Positions 26,927-37,525 of a stretch of DNA of 64,000 nucleotides are shown here, piece by piece; the stretch's first letter is position 1, and each line of letters opens with the position of its first letter. A program made the translations under genes and the position numbers. Location of the stretch: contig NZ_FOXL01000009.1 of NCBI RefSeq assembly GCF_900115705.1, positions 1 to 64,000 of the forward strand, read 5' to 3'. The DNA comes from Frateuria terrea. Its GTDB lineage: Bacteria > Pseudomonadota > Gammaproteobacteria > Xanthomonadales > Rhodanobacteraceae. A model generated the notes under the pieces. That model made no database searches. It saw only the letters and a program-made list of their open reading frames with translations, and was not told the origin of the DNA.

Positions 26927-29900
26927 ATGCGTGCTCGATCAGGGTGGTTGTTGCTCATGGGCCTGCTGTTGGCCGCACCGTCGGGCGCACAGCAGGTACC
27001 GCCGCCGCTGCGCGACTGGCAGGACTGGGTATTGCATGACGTGCCGCAGCACGCCTGCCCGTTCCTGGCCAACCGGATGCCCGGCGAAGGCAGCTACCGC
27101 TGCGCCTGGCCCGGCCGCATGGCGCTCGACGCGGGCAAGGACGGCGCCCGCTTCAGCCTGCACGCGCACGTGGATGCGCCCGACTGGATCGCATTGCCCG
27201 GCGACGACAGGAGTTGGCCGCAGGAGGTGAGCGCCAACGGCCAGCCGGCCGTGGTACTGGCGCACGAAGGCCATCCCGCATTGCGCCTGGCGCCGGGTGA
27301 CTACCAGTTGCGCGGCACGCTGCCGTGGACCGCGCGCCCGGCACGGCTGCGCTTGCCGGCGGCGATCGGTCTGGTCGCATTGAGCGTGGACGGCAAGCCG
27401 GTCGGGCGCATCGAACGCAATGGTGACCAGCTGACCCTGGGTGAAGCCGCGGCCGCACAACGCGCGGCCGATGCATTGTCGCTGCGCATGTATCGCCGCC
27501 TCACCGACGGCGCACCAGCCACGCTGGAGACCTGGATGCAGTTCGACGTGGCCGGCAGCGCGCGCGAGCAGGTTTTCGGCCCGGCACTGCCGGCCGGTTT
27601 CGTCGCCACCGCCATCGGCGGCGAGCTGCCGGCGCGGCTGGAAAGCGACGGCCGCCTGCGCGTGCAGCTCAGGCCTGGCCACTGGACCGTCACGCTCGAT
27701 GCGCGCGCCACCCTCCCGCTGGCGCACGTGGCGCTCAAGCTGCCGTCCGCACCCTGGCCGGCGCAGGAAATCTGGAGCTACCAGGACGATCCCGACCTGC
27801 GCGGCACGCGCGTGGAAGGCGCACCCACCGACGCTGCCCAGGCCGGCGTACCGGACGACTGGCGCGAACTGCCCGCCTACGTGCTGGACGCCGCCCACGG
27901 CGTGGACATCGTGCAAGGCAGCCGCGGTGACGAAGGCGGGCAGGGCGACCGCGTGCACGTGCGCCGCGGGCTGTGGCTGGATTTCGACGGCGCCGGCCTG
28001 AGCGTGGTCGACCATCTCAGCGGCGAACTGCGCCATCGCCAGCGGCTGGACGTGGCCGCACCCTGGCAATTGCAGCGCGCTTCGCAGAGGTCCGAGCCGC
28101 TGCTGATCAGCCAGGACGGCCACGGCCGCAGCGGCGTGGAGATCCGTAACCACCAGCTCGCGCTCGATGCGGGCCTGCGCCTGGACGCGCACGGTGCGGT
28201 GCCCAGCGCCGGCTGGCAATTGCCGCTGGAAGGGATCGACGCGGTACTGCATCTGCCGTACGGCTACCGCCTGCTTGGCGCGCCCGGCGCGGACGCCTCT
28301 CCCGATTCATGGGTGGCGCAATGGAGCCTGCTGGACCTGTTTGTGGTCGCCCTGATCGCCTTGCTGGCTGGCCGCCTGCTCGGCTGGCCGTGGGCGCTGC
28401 TCGCTGCCGCGTTGTATGCGCTGGCACAACACGAGGTCGGTGCGCCGCACTGGACGCTGCTTCTGGCGCTGGCGCTCACCTTGCTGCTGCGCGCGTTGCC
28501 AACGGGCCGGCTGCGCCTCGCCGCGCGCGTCGGTGCCGTGGCTGCGTTCGCGCTGGCGCTGCTGTGGACCCTGCCGTTCGCCGCCGACGAATTGCAGTAC
28601 GCGCTGCATCCGCAACTGGAAGGCACGCAGGCCGGAGCGGTGTTGCGCGCGCGCTTCATCGAGCCGGGCGCCAGCGCGCCGCAGTCGCCGCCGACGGCAC
28701 AAGCCGCGCCGGTGATGGAAGAAGCCACAGCTCCCCTTGCAGCGCCGATGGACATCGTAGCGAGCAACCAGCCGTCCCCTGCACCTTCGGCGCAGCCCAT
28801 GTCGCAAGGCACGTTGACGGTGGCGGCGCGTTTCTCGCCCGCAACGCAGCTTGCGCAGCAAACCGACAACCTGAGCGTGATCCAGGCCGGCCCCGGTACA
28901 CCGCAGTGGGACGAAGGCAACAACTACCGGCTCGCCTGGTCAGGACCGGTCCAACCGGACCAGACCACGCGCCTGCTGATCGCGCCGGCCTGGCTGGTGC
29001 GCCTGTTGCGGGTAGTGATGGTCGGCCTGCTGGCGGCGTTGCTGGCGCGACTGGTGCCGTTGCTGCTGCCGGCCGCAGCGGGTCGCTGGCGCGACTGGCG
29101 CGGCGGCGGTGCCGCGAGCGCCGCGTTGCTGGCGCTGGCGCTGCTGCCGCATCCGGCGCACGCGCAGGCGACACCGGATGGCGCCCTGCTGACCCATTTG
29201 CAGCAGCGGCTCACCGAGGCCCCCCGCTGCGCACCGGACTGCGCCAATGTGGCGCAGGCGCAACTCCAGGCGAGCGGCGACACGCTGTCGGTAGCGCTGG
29301 AAGTGCATGCGGGTGCCCCGGTGGCGCTCCCGTTGCCGCAGCCCGACGCCGCGTTGCAACTGCAGGCCGTGGGCGTGGACGGCCACGCCGACGCACCGCT
29401 CACGCGCACTGGCGGCCAGTTGCTGCTACGGATGGAGCGAGGCGTGCATCGCGTCGACCTGCGCTACGCCATCGGCACGGCCGACACCGCCAACCTGCAT
29501 TTCGTCCTGGCTCCACGGCGCGTGCTTTTCGCCGGGCAAGGCTGGTCGGTGGAAGGACTCGACGACGAACGCATGCTGGGCGACAGCCTCACCCTGCAAC
29601 GCGTACGAACCGGCGGCAACGGCCAGCCATTGCCGCCGGCGCAAAGCTTCCCGCCCTACGTGCGTGTCACACGCACCCTGCTGCTGGGCGTGGACTGGAC
29701 AGTGCAGACGGTGGCCGAGCGCATCGCCCCGCAGCAGGGCGGCTTCAGCACCACGCTGCCGCTGCTGCCCGGCGAGCATCCGCAGGACGACGACGCGCGG
29801 GTCCACGACGGGCGCCTGGGCATCACCTTCAGCGCCAGCGACAGCGCCGTCCAGTGGACCAGCCGGCTCGACCACGCCACACAACTGACGCTCACCGCGC

Positions 29901-31033
29901 CGCCGCTGGGCGAGCGCACGGAGGTGTGGAAGATCCACGCCGCGCCGATGTGGCACGTCGACGCGCAAGGGATGCCGGCCAGCGCCAGCGACGAGGGCCT
30001 GCGCTACCAGCCGCTGCCCGGCGAACACCTGCAACTGCACATCACTCGCCCGGCGGCGGTCGCCGGCGCCAGTCTCGCCTTCGACGCCGTGCAGGTCACC
30101 AGCCAGGCCGGGGAGCGCGCCATCGAGACCACGCTGACCCTGCACGCACGCAGCACCCGCGGCGGCGAGCACGCGATCGGCTTGCCCGCCGATGCCGAGC
30201 TGCTGCAGGCGCAGCGCGACGGCGACACGCTGGACCTGGCCGTGCGCGCCGGCAAGCTCAGCCTGCCGCTGCTGCCGGACGCGCACGTCTACACCGTGCG
30301 CCTGCGCCAGCCGCAGGGGGCTGCCGCGCGCACCCGCACGCCGGTGTTTGCGCTGCACGCGCCGGCGGCGAACATCGCGCTCGACCTGCAACTGCCGCAG
30401 GACCGCTGGGTGCTGTGGACGTGGGGGCCGGCCGACGGCCCGGCGGTGCTGTACTGGTCGCAACTGGTCGTGCTGCTGATCGCCGCGTGGCTGCTGGCAC
30501 GCTACGCGCCTACGCCGCTGCGCTTCGGCCACTGGCTGCTGCTGGGCCTGGGCTTCTCCGCCTTCGCCTGGAGCGCCTATGCCCTGGTGGTGCTGTGGCT
30601 GATCCTGCTCGGCCTGCGCGCGCGCCATACGCCGCCGGGGCGCTGGGGGCCGACGCGCTTCAACCTGATGCAGGCGGGACTGGCCGCGCTCACGGTGCTG
30701 GCGCTGGTGGTGCTGATCAGCGCGGTACCGCAGGGCCTGCTCGGCCTGCCGGACATGCACGTGGCTGGCAACGACTCCGTCGCCGGGCACCTGCGATGGT
30801 TCGCCGACCGCACCGCCGACGCGCTGCCGCGGGGCGGCGCGTTCAGCCTGCCGCTGTGGGTCTACAAGGCGGCCATGCTGGCCTGGGCGCTGTGGCTGGC
30901 CAATGCACTGATCGGCTGGTTGCGCTGGGGCTTCGCCGCGTGGACCCGCGAGGGCTACTGGCGCAAGCGTGCACCGAAGCCGGCCGCGGTGCCGCCGCAA
31001 CTGCCCACGGGGGAGCCGTCTGCGCATGACTGA
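26927..31033 (+). CDS. large multi-pass membrane protein of unknown function (1368 aa)
   Basis: I do not recognise this protein. A signal peptide (1-21) is followed by a soluble, probably beta-rich region (22-465). Helices are predicted by eye at about 468-498, 508-525 and 533-552, then a Pro/Ala-rich linker (575-625). Further hydrophobic segments lie at 688-716 and 728-746, the latter ending PHPAHAQ like an internal signal peptide. A second soluble region (750-1170) precedes four C-terminal helices (1177-1332). Soluble parts face the periplasm if the signal is cleaved. Residues 750-850 appear to repeat 28-135. It overlaps prmC by 8 bases. Start 26927 has a GGGGAG ribosome site. Confidence 0.8.
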   Translation: MRARSGWLLLMGLLLAAPSGAQQVPPPLRDWQDWVLHDVPQHACPFLANRMPGEGSYRCAWPGRMALDAGKDGARFSLHAHVDAPDWIALPGDDRSWPQEVSANGQPAVVLAHEGHPALRLAPGDYQLRGTLPWTARPARLRLPAAIGLVALSVDGKPVGRIERNGDQLTLGEAAAAQRAADALSLRMYRRLTDGAPATLETWMQFDVAGSAREQVFGPALPAGFVATAIGGELPARLESDGRLRVQLRPGHWTVTLDARATLPLAHVALKLPSAPWPAQEIWSYQDDPDLRGTRVEGAPTDAAQAGVPDDWRELPAYVLDAAHGVDIVQGSRGDEGGQGDRVHVRRGLWLDFDGAGLSVVDHLSGELRHRQRLDVAAPWQLQRASQRSEPLLISQDGHGRSGVEIRNHQLALDAGLRLDAHGAVPSAGWQLPLEGIDAVLHLPYGYRLLGAPGADASPDSWVAQWSLLDLFVVALIALLAGRLLGWPWALLAAALYALAQHEVGAPHWTLLLALALTLLLRALPTGRLRLAARVGAVAAFALALLWTLPFAADELQYALHPQLEGTQAGAVLRARFIEPGASAPQSPPTAQAAPVMEEATAPLAAPMDIVASNQPSPAPSAQPMSQGTLTVAARFSPATQLAQQTDNLSVIQAGPGTPQWDEGNNYRLAWSGPVQPDQTTRLLIAPAWLVRLLRVVMVGLLAALLARLVPLLLPAAAGRWRDWRGGGAASAALLALALLPHPAHAQATPDGALLTHLQQRLTEAPRCAPDCANVAQAQLQASGDTLSVALEVHAGAPVALPLPQPDAALQLQAVGVDGHADAPLTRTGGQLLLRMERGVHRVDLRYAIGTADTANLHFVLAPRRVLFAGQGWSVEGLDDERMLGDSLTLQRVRTGGNGQPLPPAQSFPPYVRVTRTLLLGVDWTVQTVAERIAPQQGGFSTTLPLLPGEHPQDDDARVHDGRLGITFSASDSAVQWTSRLDHATQLTLTAPPLGERTEVWKIHAAPMWHVDAQGMPASASDEGLRYQPLPGEHLQLHITRPAAVAGASLAFDAVQVTSQAGERAIETTLTLHARSTRGGEHAIGLPADAELLQAQRDGDTLDLAVRAGKLSLPLLPDAHVYTVRLRQPQGAAARTRTPVFALHAPAANIALDLQLPQDRWVLWTWGPADGPAVLYWSQLVVLLIAAWLLARYAPTPLRFGHWLLLGLGFSAFAWSAYALVVLWLILLGLRARHTPPGRWGPTRFNLMQAGLAALTVLALVVLISAVPQGLLGLPDMHVAGNDSVAGHLRWFADRTADALPRGGAFSLPLWVYKAAMLAWALWLANALIGWLRWGFAAWTREGYWRKRAPKPAAVPPQLPTGEPSAHD

Positions 31034-31868
31034 CGTGCACACCGCGCTCGCCGCCGCCACCCGGCGCGTGGGTGAGCGCATCGATGCCGAGCTGCTGCTG
31101 CTGCACCTTCTCGGCAAGCCGCGCAGCTGGCTGTTCGCGCATGCCGACGAGGCGCTGCCGGCGGCTGTCGAGGCGGCGTTCGACGCGCTGCTGGCGCGGC
31201 GCGAAGCCGGCGAGCCGGTCGCCTACATCATCGGTCGTCGCGGCTTCTGGTCGCTGGAGCTGGAAGTGACGCCCGCCACGCTGATCCCGCGCCCGGAAAC
31301 CGAGCGGCTGGTCGAACTTGCGCTGGAACGCCTGCCCCGCGACGCGCCCTGCCGCGTCGCCGACCTCGGCACGGGCAGCGGCGCCATCGCGCTATCGCTG
31401 GCGCGCGAACTGCCGCGCGCCCAGATCGTCGCCACCGATGCCAGCGCCGCTGCGCTCGCGGTCGCCGAACGCAACGCGCGGCGCATGGGCATCGCCAACG
31501 CAAGCTTCGTCGAGGGCGATTGGCTCGCCCCGCTGGCGGGCCAGCGCTTTGACCTGATCGCCTCCAACCCGCCCTACATCGAGTCGGGCGATCCGCACCT
31601 GGCGCAAGGCGACCTGCGCTTCGAGCCGGCCACGGCACTGGCTTCCGGCGGCGACGGCCTGGATGACATCCGCCGCATCGTGACGGATGCGATCCCCTGC
31701 CTGCGGCCCGGCGGCTGGCTCCTGTTCGAGCACGGCTGGAAGCAGGGCGATGCTGCGCGCGCGCTGTTGCGCGTTGCCGGCTACGCGGACGTGTTCACCG
31801 CCCAGGATCTGGAGGGCCGCGACCGCGTCAGCGGCGGTCGAATGGCGGAGCGGCTGCACCTGGGTTGA
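31026..31868 (+). CDS. prmC: peptide chain release factor N5-glutamine methyltransferase
   Basis: PrmC methylates the Gln of the GGQ motif in RF1 and RF2. The 280-residue protein has a helical N-terminal domain, the SAM-binding motif [16 protein letters not shown] and the catalytic NPPY ([11 protein letters not shown]). The ATG at 31026 lies inside the last codons of the preceding large gene, suggesting coupled translation. It is more usually next to prfA; that gene is not in the window. Confidence 0.94.
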   Translation: MTDVHTALAAATRRVGERIDAELLLLHLLGKPRSWLFAHADEALPAAVEAAFDALLARREAGEPVAYIIGRRGFWSLELEVTPATLIPRPETERLVELALERLPRDAPCRVADLGTGSGAIALSLARELPRAQIVATDASAAALAVAERNARRMGIANASFVEGDWLAPLAGQRFDLIASNPPYIESGDPHLAQGDLRFEPATALASGGDGLDDIRRIVTDAIPCLRPGGWLLFEHGWKQGDAARALLRVAGYADVFTAQDLEGRDRVSGGRMAERLHLG

Positions 31869-31899
31869 ACAAGCGCTGCCGGTCGCCGGCAGCGCTTGT
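31869..31899. terminator. bidirectional hairpin filling the prmC-dxs gap
   Basis: ACAAGCGCTGCCGG (31869-31882) and CCGGCAGCGCTTGT (31886-31899) form a perfect 14-bp stem with a TCG loop. It occupies almost the whole 32-base gap between the convergent stops of prmC and dxs. There is no long T-run on either side. Confidence 0.65.
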
Positions 31900-31900
31900 C

Positions 31901-33793
31901 TCAGCCCGCACTGGCGGCGTTCGACATCGCCAGCTGCGGGAAGCGCGCGCGGATCGCGTTGCGGATGCCGGGCAGGTCCAGCCCCGCCATGGAAAGCACT
32001 TCCTCGCGACTGCCGTGTTCCAGATAGACGTCCGGAAGGCCCAGGTGCAGGACCGCCTTGACGATGCCGTGTGCCGCCAGGCACTCGGCCACGCCCGAAC
32101 CGGCGCCCCCGGCGACGGCGTTGTCCTCCAGCGTGACGAAGGCATCGTGTGTCCTCGCCAGTTCCAGGATCATCGCCTCGTCCAGCGGCTTGACGAAGCG
32201 CATGTTGACCAGCGTGGCATCGAGCTCCGCGGCCACCACGCCGGCCGGCGCCAGCATCGCGCCGAAGGAGAGGATCGCCAGGTTGCGGCCGCGCCGGCGC
32301 AGTTCGGCCTTGCCGATGGGCAGCGTGTCCAGCTCCTTGCGCACGGCGGCGCCGGGACCGGTGCCGCGCGGATAGCGGATCGCCGCCGGGCCGGCGTATT
32401 CGAAACCGGTGCTCAGCATCATGCGGCACTCGTTCTCGTCCGCCGGCGCCATGATCAGCATGTTCGGCAGGCAACGCAGGAACGACAGGTCGAAGCTGCC
32501 GGCATGGGTCGCACCGTCGGGGCCCACCACGCCGGCGCGGTCGATCGCGAAGGTGACGTCCAGGTTCTGCAGCGCCACGTCGTGGATGGCCTGGTCATAG
32601 GCGCGCTGCAGGAAGGTGGAGTAGATCGCCACCACCGGCTTGGCGCCTTCGCAGGCCATGCCGGCGGCCAGCGTCACCGCGTGCTGCTCGGCGATGGCGA
32701 CGTCGAAATAGCGCTGCGGGTATTCCCTGGAAAAGCGCACCAGGCCGGAGCCCTCGCGCATCGCCGGGGTGATGCCGAGCAGGCGCTCGTCCGCGGCGGC
32801 CATGTCGCACAGCCAGTCGCCGAACACGTCGGTGTAGGTCGGCTTGGCCGGCGCGCCCTTTTTCACCACGCCGGCGACCGGGTCGAACGGGCCGACCGCG
32901 TGGTATTCGATCTGCTGCTGCTCGGCCGGGGCGTAGCCCTTGCCCTTGGTCGTGATCACGTGCAGCAGCTGCGGCCCGGGCAGGCTCTTGACCGTGCGCA
33001 GCGCGCGCAACAGGGCCGGTATGTCGTGGCCGTCGATCGGACCGGTGTAGTGAAAGCCCAGCTCTTCGAACAGCGTCGAGGGCAGGAACATGCCCTTGGC
33101 GTGCTCTTCCCAGTTCTTGAAGAAGCGGCCGAAGAACGACTGCCGCGGGATCGCCTTCTTGGCCCGCTCGCGCACCGCGTTGAGCCGGCGGCTGGCCATG
33201 GCGCGGGCCATCATCTTCGTCATCGCGCCGACGTTCTCGCTGATCGACATGCCGTTGTCGTTGAGCACCACCAGCATGTTTGGCTCGACGTCGCCGCCGT
33301 GGTTGAGGGCCTCGAAGGCCATGCCCGCAGTCATCGCGCCGTCGCCGATCACCGCCACCACCTTGCGGTCGTCGCCCATGCGCTGCGCGGCGATCGCCAT
33401 GCCCAGCGCGGCCGAAATCGAGGTGGAGGAGTGGCCCACGCCGAAGGTGTCGTACTCGCTCTCTTCGCGTCGCGGGAAAGGCGCCAGACCGTCCTTCTTC
33501 TTGATCGTGGTGATACGGTCGCGCCGTCCGGTGAGGATCTTGTGCGGGTAGCACTGGTGGCCCACGTCCCACACCAGGCGGTCGCGCGGCGTCTCGAAGA
33601 CGTGGTGCAACGCCACGGTCAGTTCCACCACGCCCAGGCCGGCGCCGAAATGCCCGCCGGAGCTGGCGACCGACTCGATCAAATACTGGCGCAGCTCGTC
33701 GGCGACGGCCGTCAGCTCGGCGTCGGGCACGCGGCGCAGGTCGGCCGGCGTCTCGATGCGGGCCAGGTGGGGATAGCGGGACGGATCGATCAT
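31901..33793 (-). CDS. dxs: 1-deoxy-D-xylulose-5-phosphate synthase
   Basis: Dxs condenses pyruvate and glyceraldehyde-3-phosphate using thiamine diphosphate, the first step of the MEP isoprenoid pathway. The 630-residue enzyme has [11 protein letters not shown] (His48), the TPP motif [18 protein letters not shown], and the C-terminal transketolase-type pyrimidine and C-terminal domains. The start at 33793 ([13 protein letters not shown]) gives the standard length; the 48 codons above it are not Dxs-like. No ispA or xseB is adjacent. Confidence 0.97.
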   Translation of the reverse strand: MIDPSRYPHLARIETPADLRRVPDAELTAVADELRQYLIESVASSGGHFGAGLGVVELTVALHHVFETPRDRLVWDVGHQCYPHKILTGRRDRITTIKKKDGLAPFPRREESEYDTFGVGHSSTSISAALGMAIAAQRMGDDRKVVAVIGDGAMTAGMAFEALNHGGDVEPNMLVVLNDNGMSISENVGAMTKMMARAMASRRLNAVRERAKKAIPRQSFFGRFFKNWEEHAKGMFLPSTLFEELGFHYTGPIDGHDIPALLRALRTVKSLPGPQLLHVITTKGKGYAPAEQQQIEYHAVGPFDPVAGVVKKGAPAKPTYTDVFGDWLCDMAAADERLLGITPAMREGSGLVRFSREYPQRYFDVAIAEQHAVTLAAGMACEGAKPVVAIYSTFLQRAYDQAIHDVALQNLDVTFAIDRAGVVGPDGATHAGSFDLSFLRCLPNMLIMAPADENECRMMLSTGFEYAGPAAIRYPRGTGPGAAVRKELDTLPIGKAELRRRGRNLAILSFGAMLAPAGVVAAELDATLVNMRFVKPLDEAMILELARTHDAFVTLEDNAVAGGAGSGVAECLAAHGIVKAVLHLGLPDVYLEHGSREEVLSMAGLDLPGIRNAIRARFPQLAMSNAASAG

Positions 33794-33920
33794 CCGCGTA
33801 TTGTTGGCCCAGCCGCAGGGCGGGGCAAGGGCGGAGACGTGAACGGCGGCAGGCGCCGTGCACACCGGGCACACAAATCCGCTCGCAAGCTGGATGCCAC
33901 CTGAGGCCAGAGATGCCGCC

Positions 33921-34448
33921 ATGTCCAAGCTAGCCACGGCCTTCCGGAGCTTTGCAGAAGCTACTGCACGTTACTCGGGAAAGCCGGCCGCCTTTCTCAG
34001 TGCCGCCCTGATCGTCGTCGTATGGGCGGCCACCGGGCCGCTGTTCGGTTTCGGCGATACCTGGCAGCTGGTGATCAATACCGGCACCACCATCATCACC
34101 TTCCTGATGGTGTTCCTGATCCAGAACAGCCAGAACCGCGACAGCGCCGCCTTGCAGATCAAGCTCGACGAACTGATCCGCAGCACGCGCGCCCGCAATA
34201 GCCTGCTGGACGTGGACAACCTCGACGAAGACGCGCTCGAGCGCATTCGGGAGAACTACCGCAAGCTTGCCCACAAGAAGGAAGAGGAAGCGCATCACGC
34301 ACATCACGCCGGCCATCGCGTGCGCGCCGCCGAAGAGTCGGACGAGGCCTGCGAGGAGATCAGGGAGATCGAGCGCGAACTGGCCAAGGCCAGTCCGGAT
34401 CACGCGGATGCGGACGAGGTCCGGGACGGCGAGCAGAAGTCCGGCTAG
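33921..34448 (+). CDS. low-affinity iron permease family protein
   Basis: A 175-residue small membrane protein resembling the low-affinity iron permease family. It has two N-terminal transmembrane segments (about 20-40 and 50-67), with [20 protein letters not shown] and [21 protein letters not shown] as the family core. A long charged C-terminal tail includes [16 protein letters not shown], whose His/Glu residues could bind metal. Iron transport has not been shown for most bacterial members. The stop overlaps the convergent HNH gene. Confidence 0.8.
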   Translation: MSKLATAFRSFAEATARYSGKPAAFLSAALIVVVWAATGPLFGFGDTWQLVINTGTTIITFLMVFLIQNSQNRDSAALQIKLDELIRSTRARNSLLDVDNLDEDALERIRENYRKLAHKKEEEAHHAHHAGHRVRAAEESDEACEEIREIERELAKASPDHADADEVRDGEQKSG

Positions 34449-35041
34449 CCCATCGCCCGCCGCCGGTCGCGCGGCAGGTGGTTGACCAGGAACTCCATCT
34501 GGTCGACCAGGATGTTGCGGTTGGACAGGATCAGGTGCTCGACCCAACTGGGCCGGTAGGGCACCGCCAGCAGCGGCATGTGCGCCTGCTGCGGGGTGCG
34601 GTTGGCTTTCTTGAGGTTGCAGGCGAGGCAGGCGCTGACCACGTTCTCCCACTCGTCCTTGCCGCCGTGCGAAACCGGTTCGACATGGTCGCGGGTCAGC
34701 TCGCCGCGGGAGAACTGGTTGCCGCAGTAGAGGCACAGGTGGCGGTCGCGGGCGAACAGCGCGGTGTTGGTCAGCGCCGGTGCCGGGTCGATCGCGTGGT
34801 CGCGGCAATGGCCGGTGCTGGCGATGATCGGGTGCAGGTCCAGCTTGCTGCGCTCGCCCCGGGCGCGGTTGTGGCCGCCATGAATGGTCAGGCAGGGATC
34901 GCCGAGGGTCCAGGCCACCGCCTCGCGCACGTAGAGGCAAACGGCGTCCTGCCAGCTGATCCAGTCGAGGATCCGGCCGGCGGCGTCCAGCGACAGCACG
35001 CGGGTCGCGTTCAGGTCGCGGCGCGGCAACTCCATCAGCAT
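34445..35041 (-). CDS. HNH endonuclease domain protein
   Basis: The 198-residue protein has an HNH nuclease module near the middle: CLYCGNQFSRGELTRDHVEP, then a second CLAC pair. The two CXXC pairs should bind structural zinc and the DHV histidine is catalytic. The ATG at 35041 has AAGGAA eight bases upstream and gives MLMELPRRDLNATRV; a much longer frame to 35272 crosses the SapC promoter. No phage or restriction neighbours are present, so it is probably a housekeeping HNH protein of unknown substrate. Confidence 0.85.
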   Translation of the reverse strand: MLMELPRRDLNATRVLSLDAAGRILDWISWQDAVCLYVREAVAWTLGDPCLTIHGGHNRARGERSKLDLHPIIASTGHCRDHAIDPAPALTNTALFARDRHLCLYCGNQFSRGELTRDHVEPVSHGGKDEWENVVSACLACNLKKANRTPQQAHMPLLAVPYRPSWVEHLILSNRNILVDQMEFLVNHLPRDRRRAMG

Positions 35042-35205
35042 GCGGTTTCCTTCAGCCAGTTCAGGTTCGGGCAGAGGTCGGGGTGCAGCGATGTGCTCGT
35101 CGCCTGAGCATAGCCCAACTTTGCTGCGCCGCGCGTGGTAAGCATTTGACGCGCTTGGCAGATCGGCCCTGGCCGCGGCCATTCGCCGGGGCGCTTGGCC
35201 GCTGA

Positions 35206-35211
35206 TATAGT
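35206..35211 (+). promoter_or_regulatory. probable -10 box of the SapC-like gene
   Basis: TATAGT at 35206-35211 is a near-perfect -10 hexamer standing out in GC-rich sequence. No good -35 hexamer lies 16-18 bases upstream. The predicted leader of about 77 bases holds GC-rich inverted segments. Confidence 0.45.
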
Positions 35212-35294
35212 CACAGGTTCGCGACCCGACGCCGGGTTTGGGAGGGGGAGCCATCGGTGGCGACCCCGGCACGGCGGGGCAGAGGTAACAAGAC

Positions 35295-36038
35295 GTGGCC
35301 GAAGTACTTTTCTACGAGCGCCCGGTGCCGCTCAACCGCAACCAGCACAAGGACCTGCGCCTGAAGGGCATCCCCAGCCTGAAGTTCGCCGCAGCCGCGC
35401 ACTCGGTGCCGCTCACCGGCGCCGAATTCCCGGTCGCCGCGCGCGACGTGCCGATCCTGTTCGCCGGCCAGAGCATGGACGATGCCGGTCCGATGGCCCT
35501 GCTGGGCCTGCGGCAGAACGAGAACCTGCTGGTCGACGAGAACGGCCAGTGGGCCGCCGGAACCTACGTGCCCGCGTTCGTGCGCCGTTACCCGTTCATT
35601 CTCGCCGAGAAGCCGGCCGACGCCGAAGGCGACGACTTCACCGTGTTCCTGGACGAAGCCTACGAAGGCTTCGGCAGCGAGGAGGGCGAGCGCCTGTTCA
35701 AGGAAGACGGCAGCGACAGCGAGATGCTGGCCAACGCCGTCGGCTTCCTCGGTGAGTTCCAGCAGCACGTGGCGCGCACCCATTGGTTCATGGACCAGTT
35801 GCGCAAGCACCAGCTGCTCGAGCCGCGCAACATCCGCCTGGAGAAGGACGGCAATGCGATCAACCTCAACGGCCTGTTCGTGGTCAACGAGGAAAAGCTG
35901 CGCCAGCTCGACGAGAAGACCGCGCACGAGTTCCTCAAGGAAGGCGTGATGGGCTGGATCTATGCGCACCTGCTGTCGCTGCCCAACATCGACCGCCTGG
36001 TGCAGCGCCTGGACCAGCGCGAGCGCGCCAAGGCCTGA
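35295..36038 (+). CDS. SapC-like family protein
   Basis: The 247-residue soluble protein begins at a GTG (AGAGGT ribosome site upstream) with VLFYERPVPLNRNQHKDLRL, the N-terminus I associate with the SapC-like family. That name comes from an S-layer-associated Campylobacter locus; the function elsewhere is unproven. A conserved-looking stretch RYPFILAEKP and a C-terminal GWIYAHLLSLPNIDRLVQR are visible. There is no signal peptide. It stands alone between the HNH gene and the efflux operon. Confidence 0.8.
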   Translation: MAEVLFYERPVPLNRNQHKDLRLKGIPSLKFAAAAHSVPLTGAEFPVAARDVPILFAGQSMDDAGPMALLGLRQNENLLVDENGQWAAGTYVPAFVRRYPFILAEKPADAEGDDFTVFLDEAYEGFGSEEGERLFKEDGSDSEMLANAVGFLGEFQQHVARTHWFMDQLRKHQLLEPRNIRLEKDGNAINLNGLFVVNEEKLRQLDEKTAHEFLKEGVMGWIYAHLLSLPNIDRLVQRLDQRERAKA

Positions 36039-36118
36039 GCGCCGCAAGGCAAGCGCTCGATGGCGGCCCGCGCGGGTGGCCTTAGAGAGCGCTAAGCACG
36101 TTCTGCAAGGATGGCGTC

Positions 36119-37525
36119 ATGCGCCATCCTTTTTTTTGCCTGGCCGCCTGCGCAACGGTGTTGCTCGGCGGCTGCGCTACCTACCAGCCAGCGCCGGTCG
36201 ATCCGGCGGTGACGCATGCACAGTGGCAGGCCCGCCGGCTGGATGACCCGGCCCTTGCCGCACGCCTGCGTCCCTGGCTGCCCGCGGAGGACCATGGCCA
36301 ATGGCCGTCGGCGCGCTACGGCCGCGCCGACCTGCTGCTTGCCGCACTCGCGTTGAATCCCGACCTTGCCGAAGCGCGCGCGCACCTGGCCGGCGCCAGC
36401 GCCGCGGTGGACACGGCCAGGGTGCGGGCCAATCCGACCCTGAGCCTGGCCCTGGAGCGCTATACCCAGGCGCAGGCGGGCAGCGCACCCTGGCTGTGGG
36501 GCTTAAGTACCGATTTCCTGCTCGATGGCGGCCTGCGCCGGCGCCTGCGGGTGCAACTGGCCGACCAGGCCGTGCGCGGCGCGCGACTGGACTATGCCGA
36601 AAAGGTCTGGAGCGTGCGCAGCGCCGTACGCGATGCGCTGGCGCAGCGGCTGCTTGCCCAACGCCAGGAAAACCTCGCTGCCCGCACGGTGGCGGCCGCC
36701 ACCGCGCTGGAGCAGGCGGCGCGCCAGCGCGTGGCACTGGGCGAGGACGAACCGCAGGTCGCCTTGCAGGCCGTGCAGACGTTGGCGCAGGCGCGCAGCG
36801 ACCAGGCCGCCGCGGCGCAGCGCGCGGCCAGCTCGCAGGCGCAACTTGCGCGTGCGATCGGCGTGCCGGTCGCGGCACTGGAAGGGCTCGATCTGCACTG
36901 GGACCACTTCGACCGGCCGACCGCACCACCGTCCGCGCGCATCGACACGCTCGCCGACCATGCCCTGCTCGCCCGCGCCGATCTCGAGCGCGCGCTGGTC
37001 GAATACTCCCAACGCGAGACCGAACTGCACCAGCAGATTCATGACCAGTACCCGCAGCTTTCGCTCGGGCCGGGCTACACCTACGACCACGGCATCCGCA
37101 AGCTCACCTTCAACGCCAGCCTCGGCCTGCCGGTGTTCAACCAGAACCAGGGCCCGATCGCCCAGGCGCGCGCGCGGCGCGAGGCGGCCGCTGCCCATGT
37201 GCGCGTCGTGCAGGCGGACATCGACAGCGCCATCGACGCGGCGCGCTCACGCCTGGCCGCCGCGCTGCCGGCCCTGGATGCGGCGCGCGCGGGGACGCAG
37301 GCGGCCCAGCGCACGCGCGGGCAGGCCGAGCGCGCGTTCCAGCTCGGCGCCATCGACCGCACGGCCATGCTCGGCGCGCGCCTGGCTGCGCTCGCCGCCA
37401 GCCAGTCCGAGCTCGCCGCGCTCGACGCCGCCTGGCAAGCCGAGGCGGCGCTCGAGGATGCGTTGCGCACGCCACTGGATCCAGCCGAAGCGGCACTCTG
37501 GCCAGCCGCAGGAGATCGCCCATGA
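36119..37525 (+). CDS. TolC-family outer membrane efflux lipoprotein
   Basis: The 468-residue protein is the outer-membrane channel of the RND operon. A lipobox LLGGC places the lipidated cysteine at residue 19. The mature part has two long helical/coiled-coil repeats rich in Ala, Arg and Gln, typical of OEP domains (LALNPDLAEARAHLAG; GPIAQARARREAAAA). It most resembles CzcC/CusC-type channels. It overlaps the adaptor gene by four bases (ATGA). Confidence 0.88.
   Translation: MRHPFFCLAACATVLLGGCATYQPAPVDPAVTHAQWQARRLDDPALAARLRPWLPAEDHGQWPSARYGRADLLLAALALNPDLAEARAHLAGASAAVDTARVRANPTLSLALERYTQAQAGSAPWLWGLSTDFLLDGGLRRRLRVQLADQAVRGARLDYAEKVWSVRSAVRDALAQRLLAQRQENLAARTVAAATALEQAARQRVALGEDEPQVALQAVQTLAQARSDQAAAAQRAASSQAQLARAIGVPVAALEGLDLHWDHFDRPTAPPSARIDTLADHALLARADLERALVEYSQRETELHQQIHDQYPQLSLGPGYTYDHGIRKLTFNASLGLPVFNQNQGPIAQARARREAAAAHVRVVQADIDSAIDAARSRLAAALPALDAARAGTQAAQRTRGQAERAFQLGAIDRTAMLGARLAALAASQSELAALDAAWQAEAALEDALRTPLDPAEAALWPAAGDRP

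Noticed and set aside
28309-31029. Open frame of 906 codons on the plus strand inside the 1368-residue gene
   Set aside because: It is Arg/Ala/Gly-rich, has no ribosome site and lies in another frame of a gene with a signal peptide and clear membrane segments.
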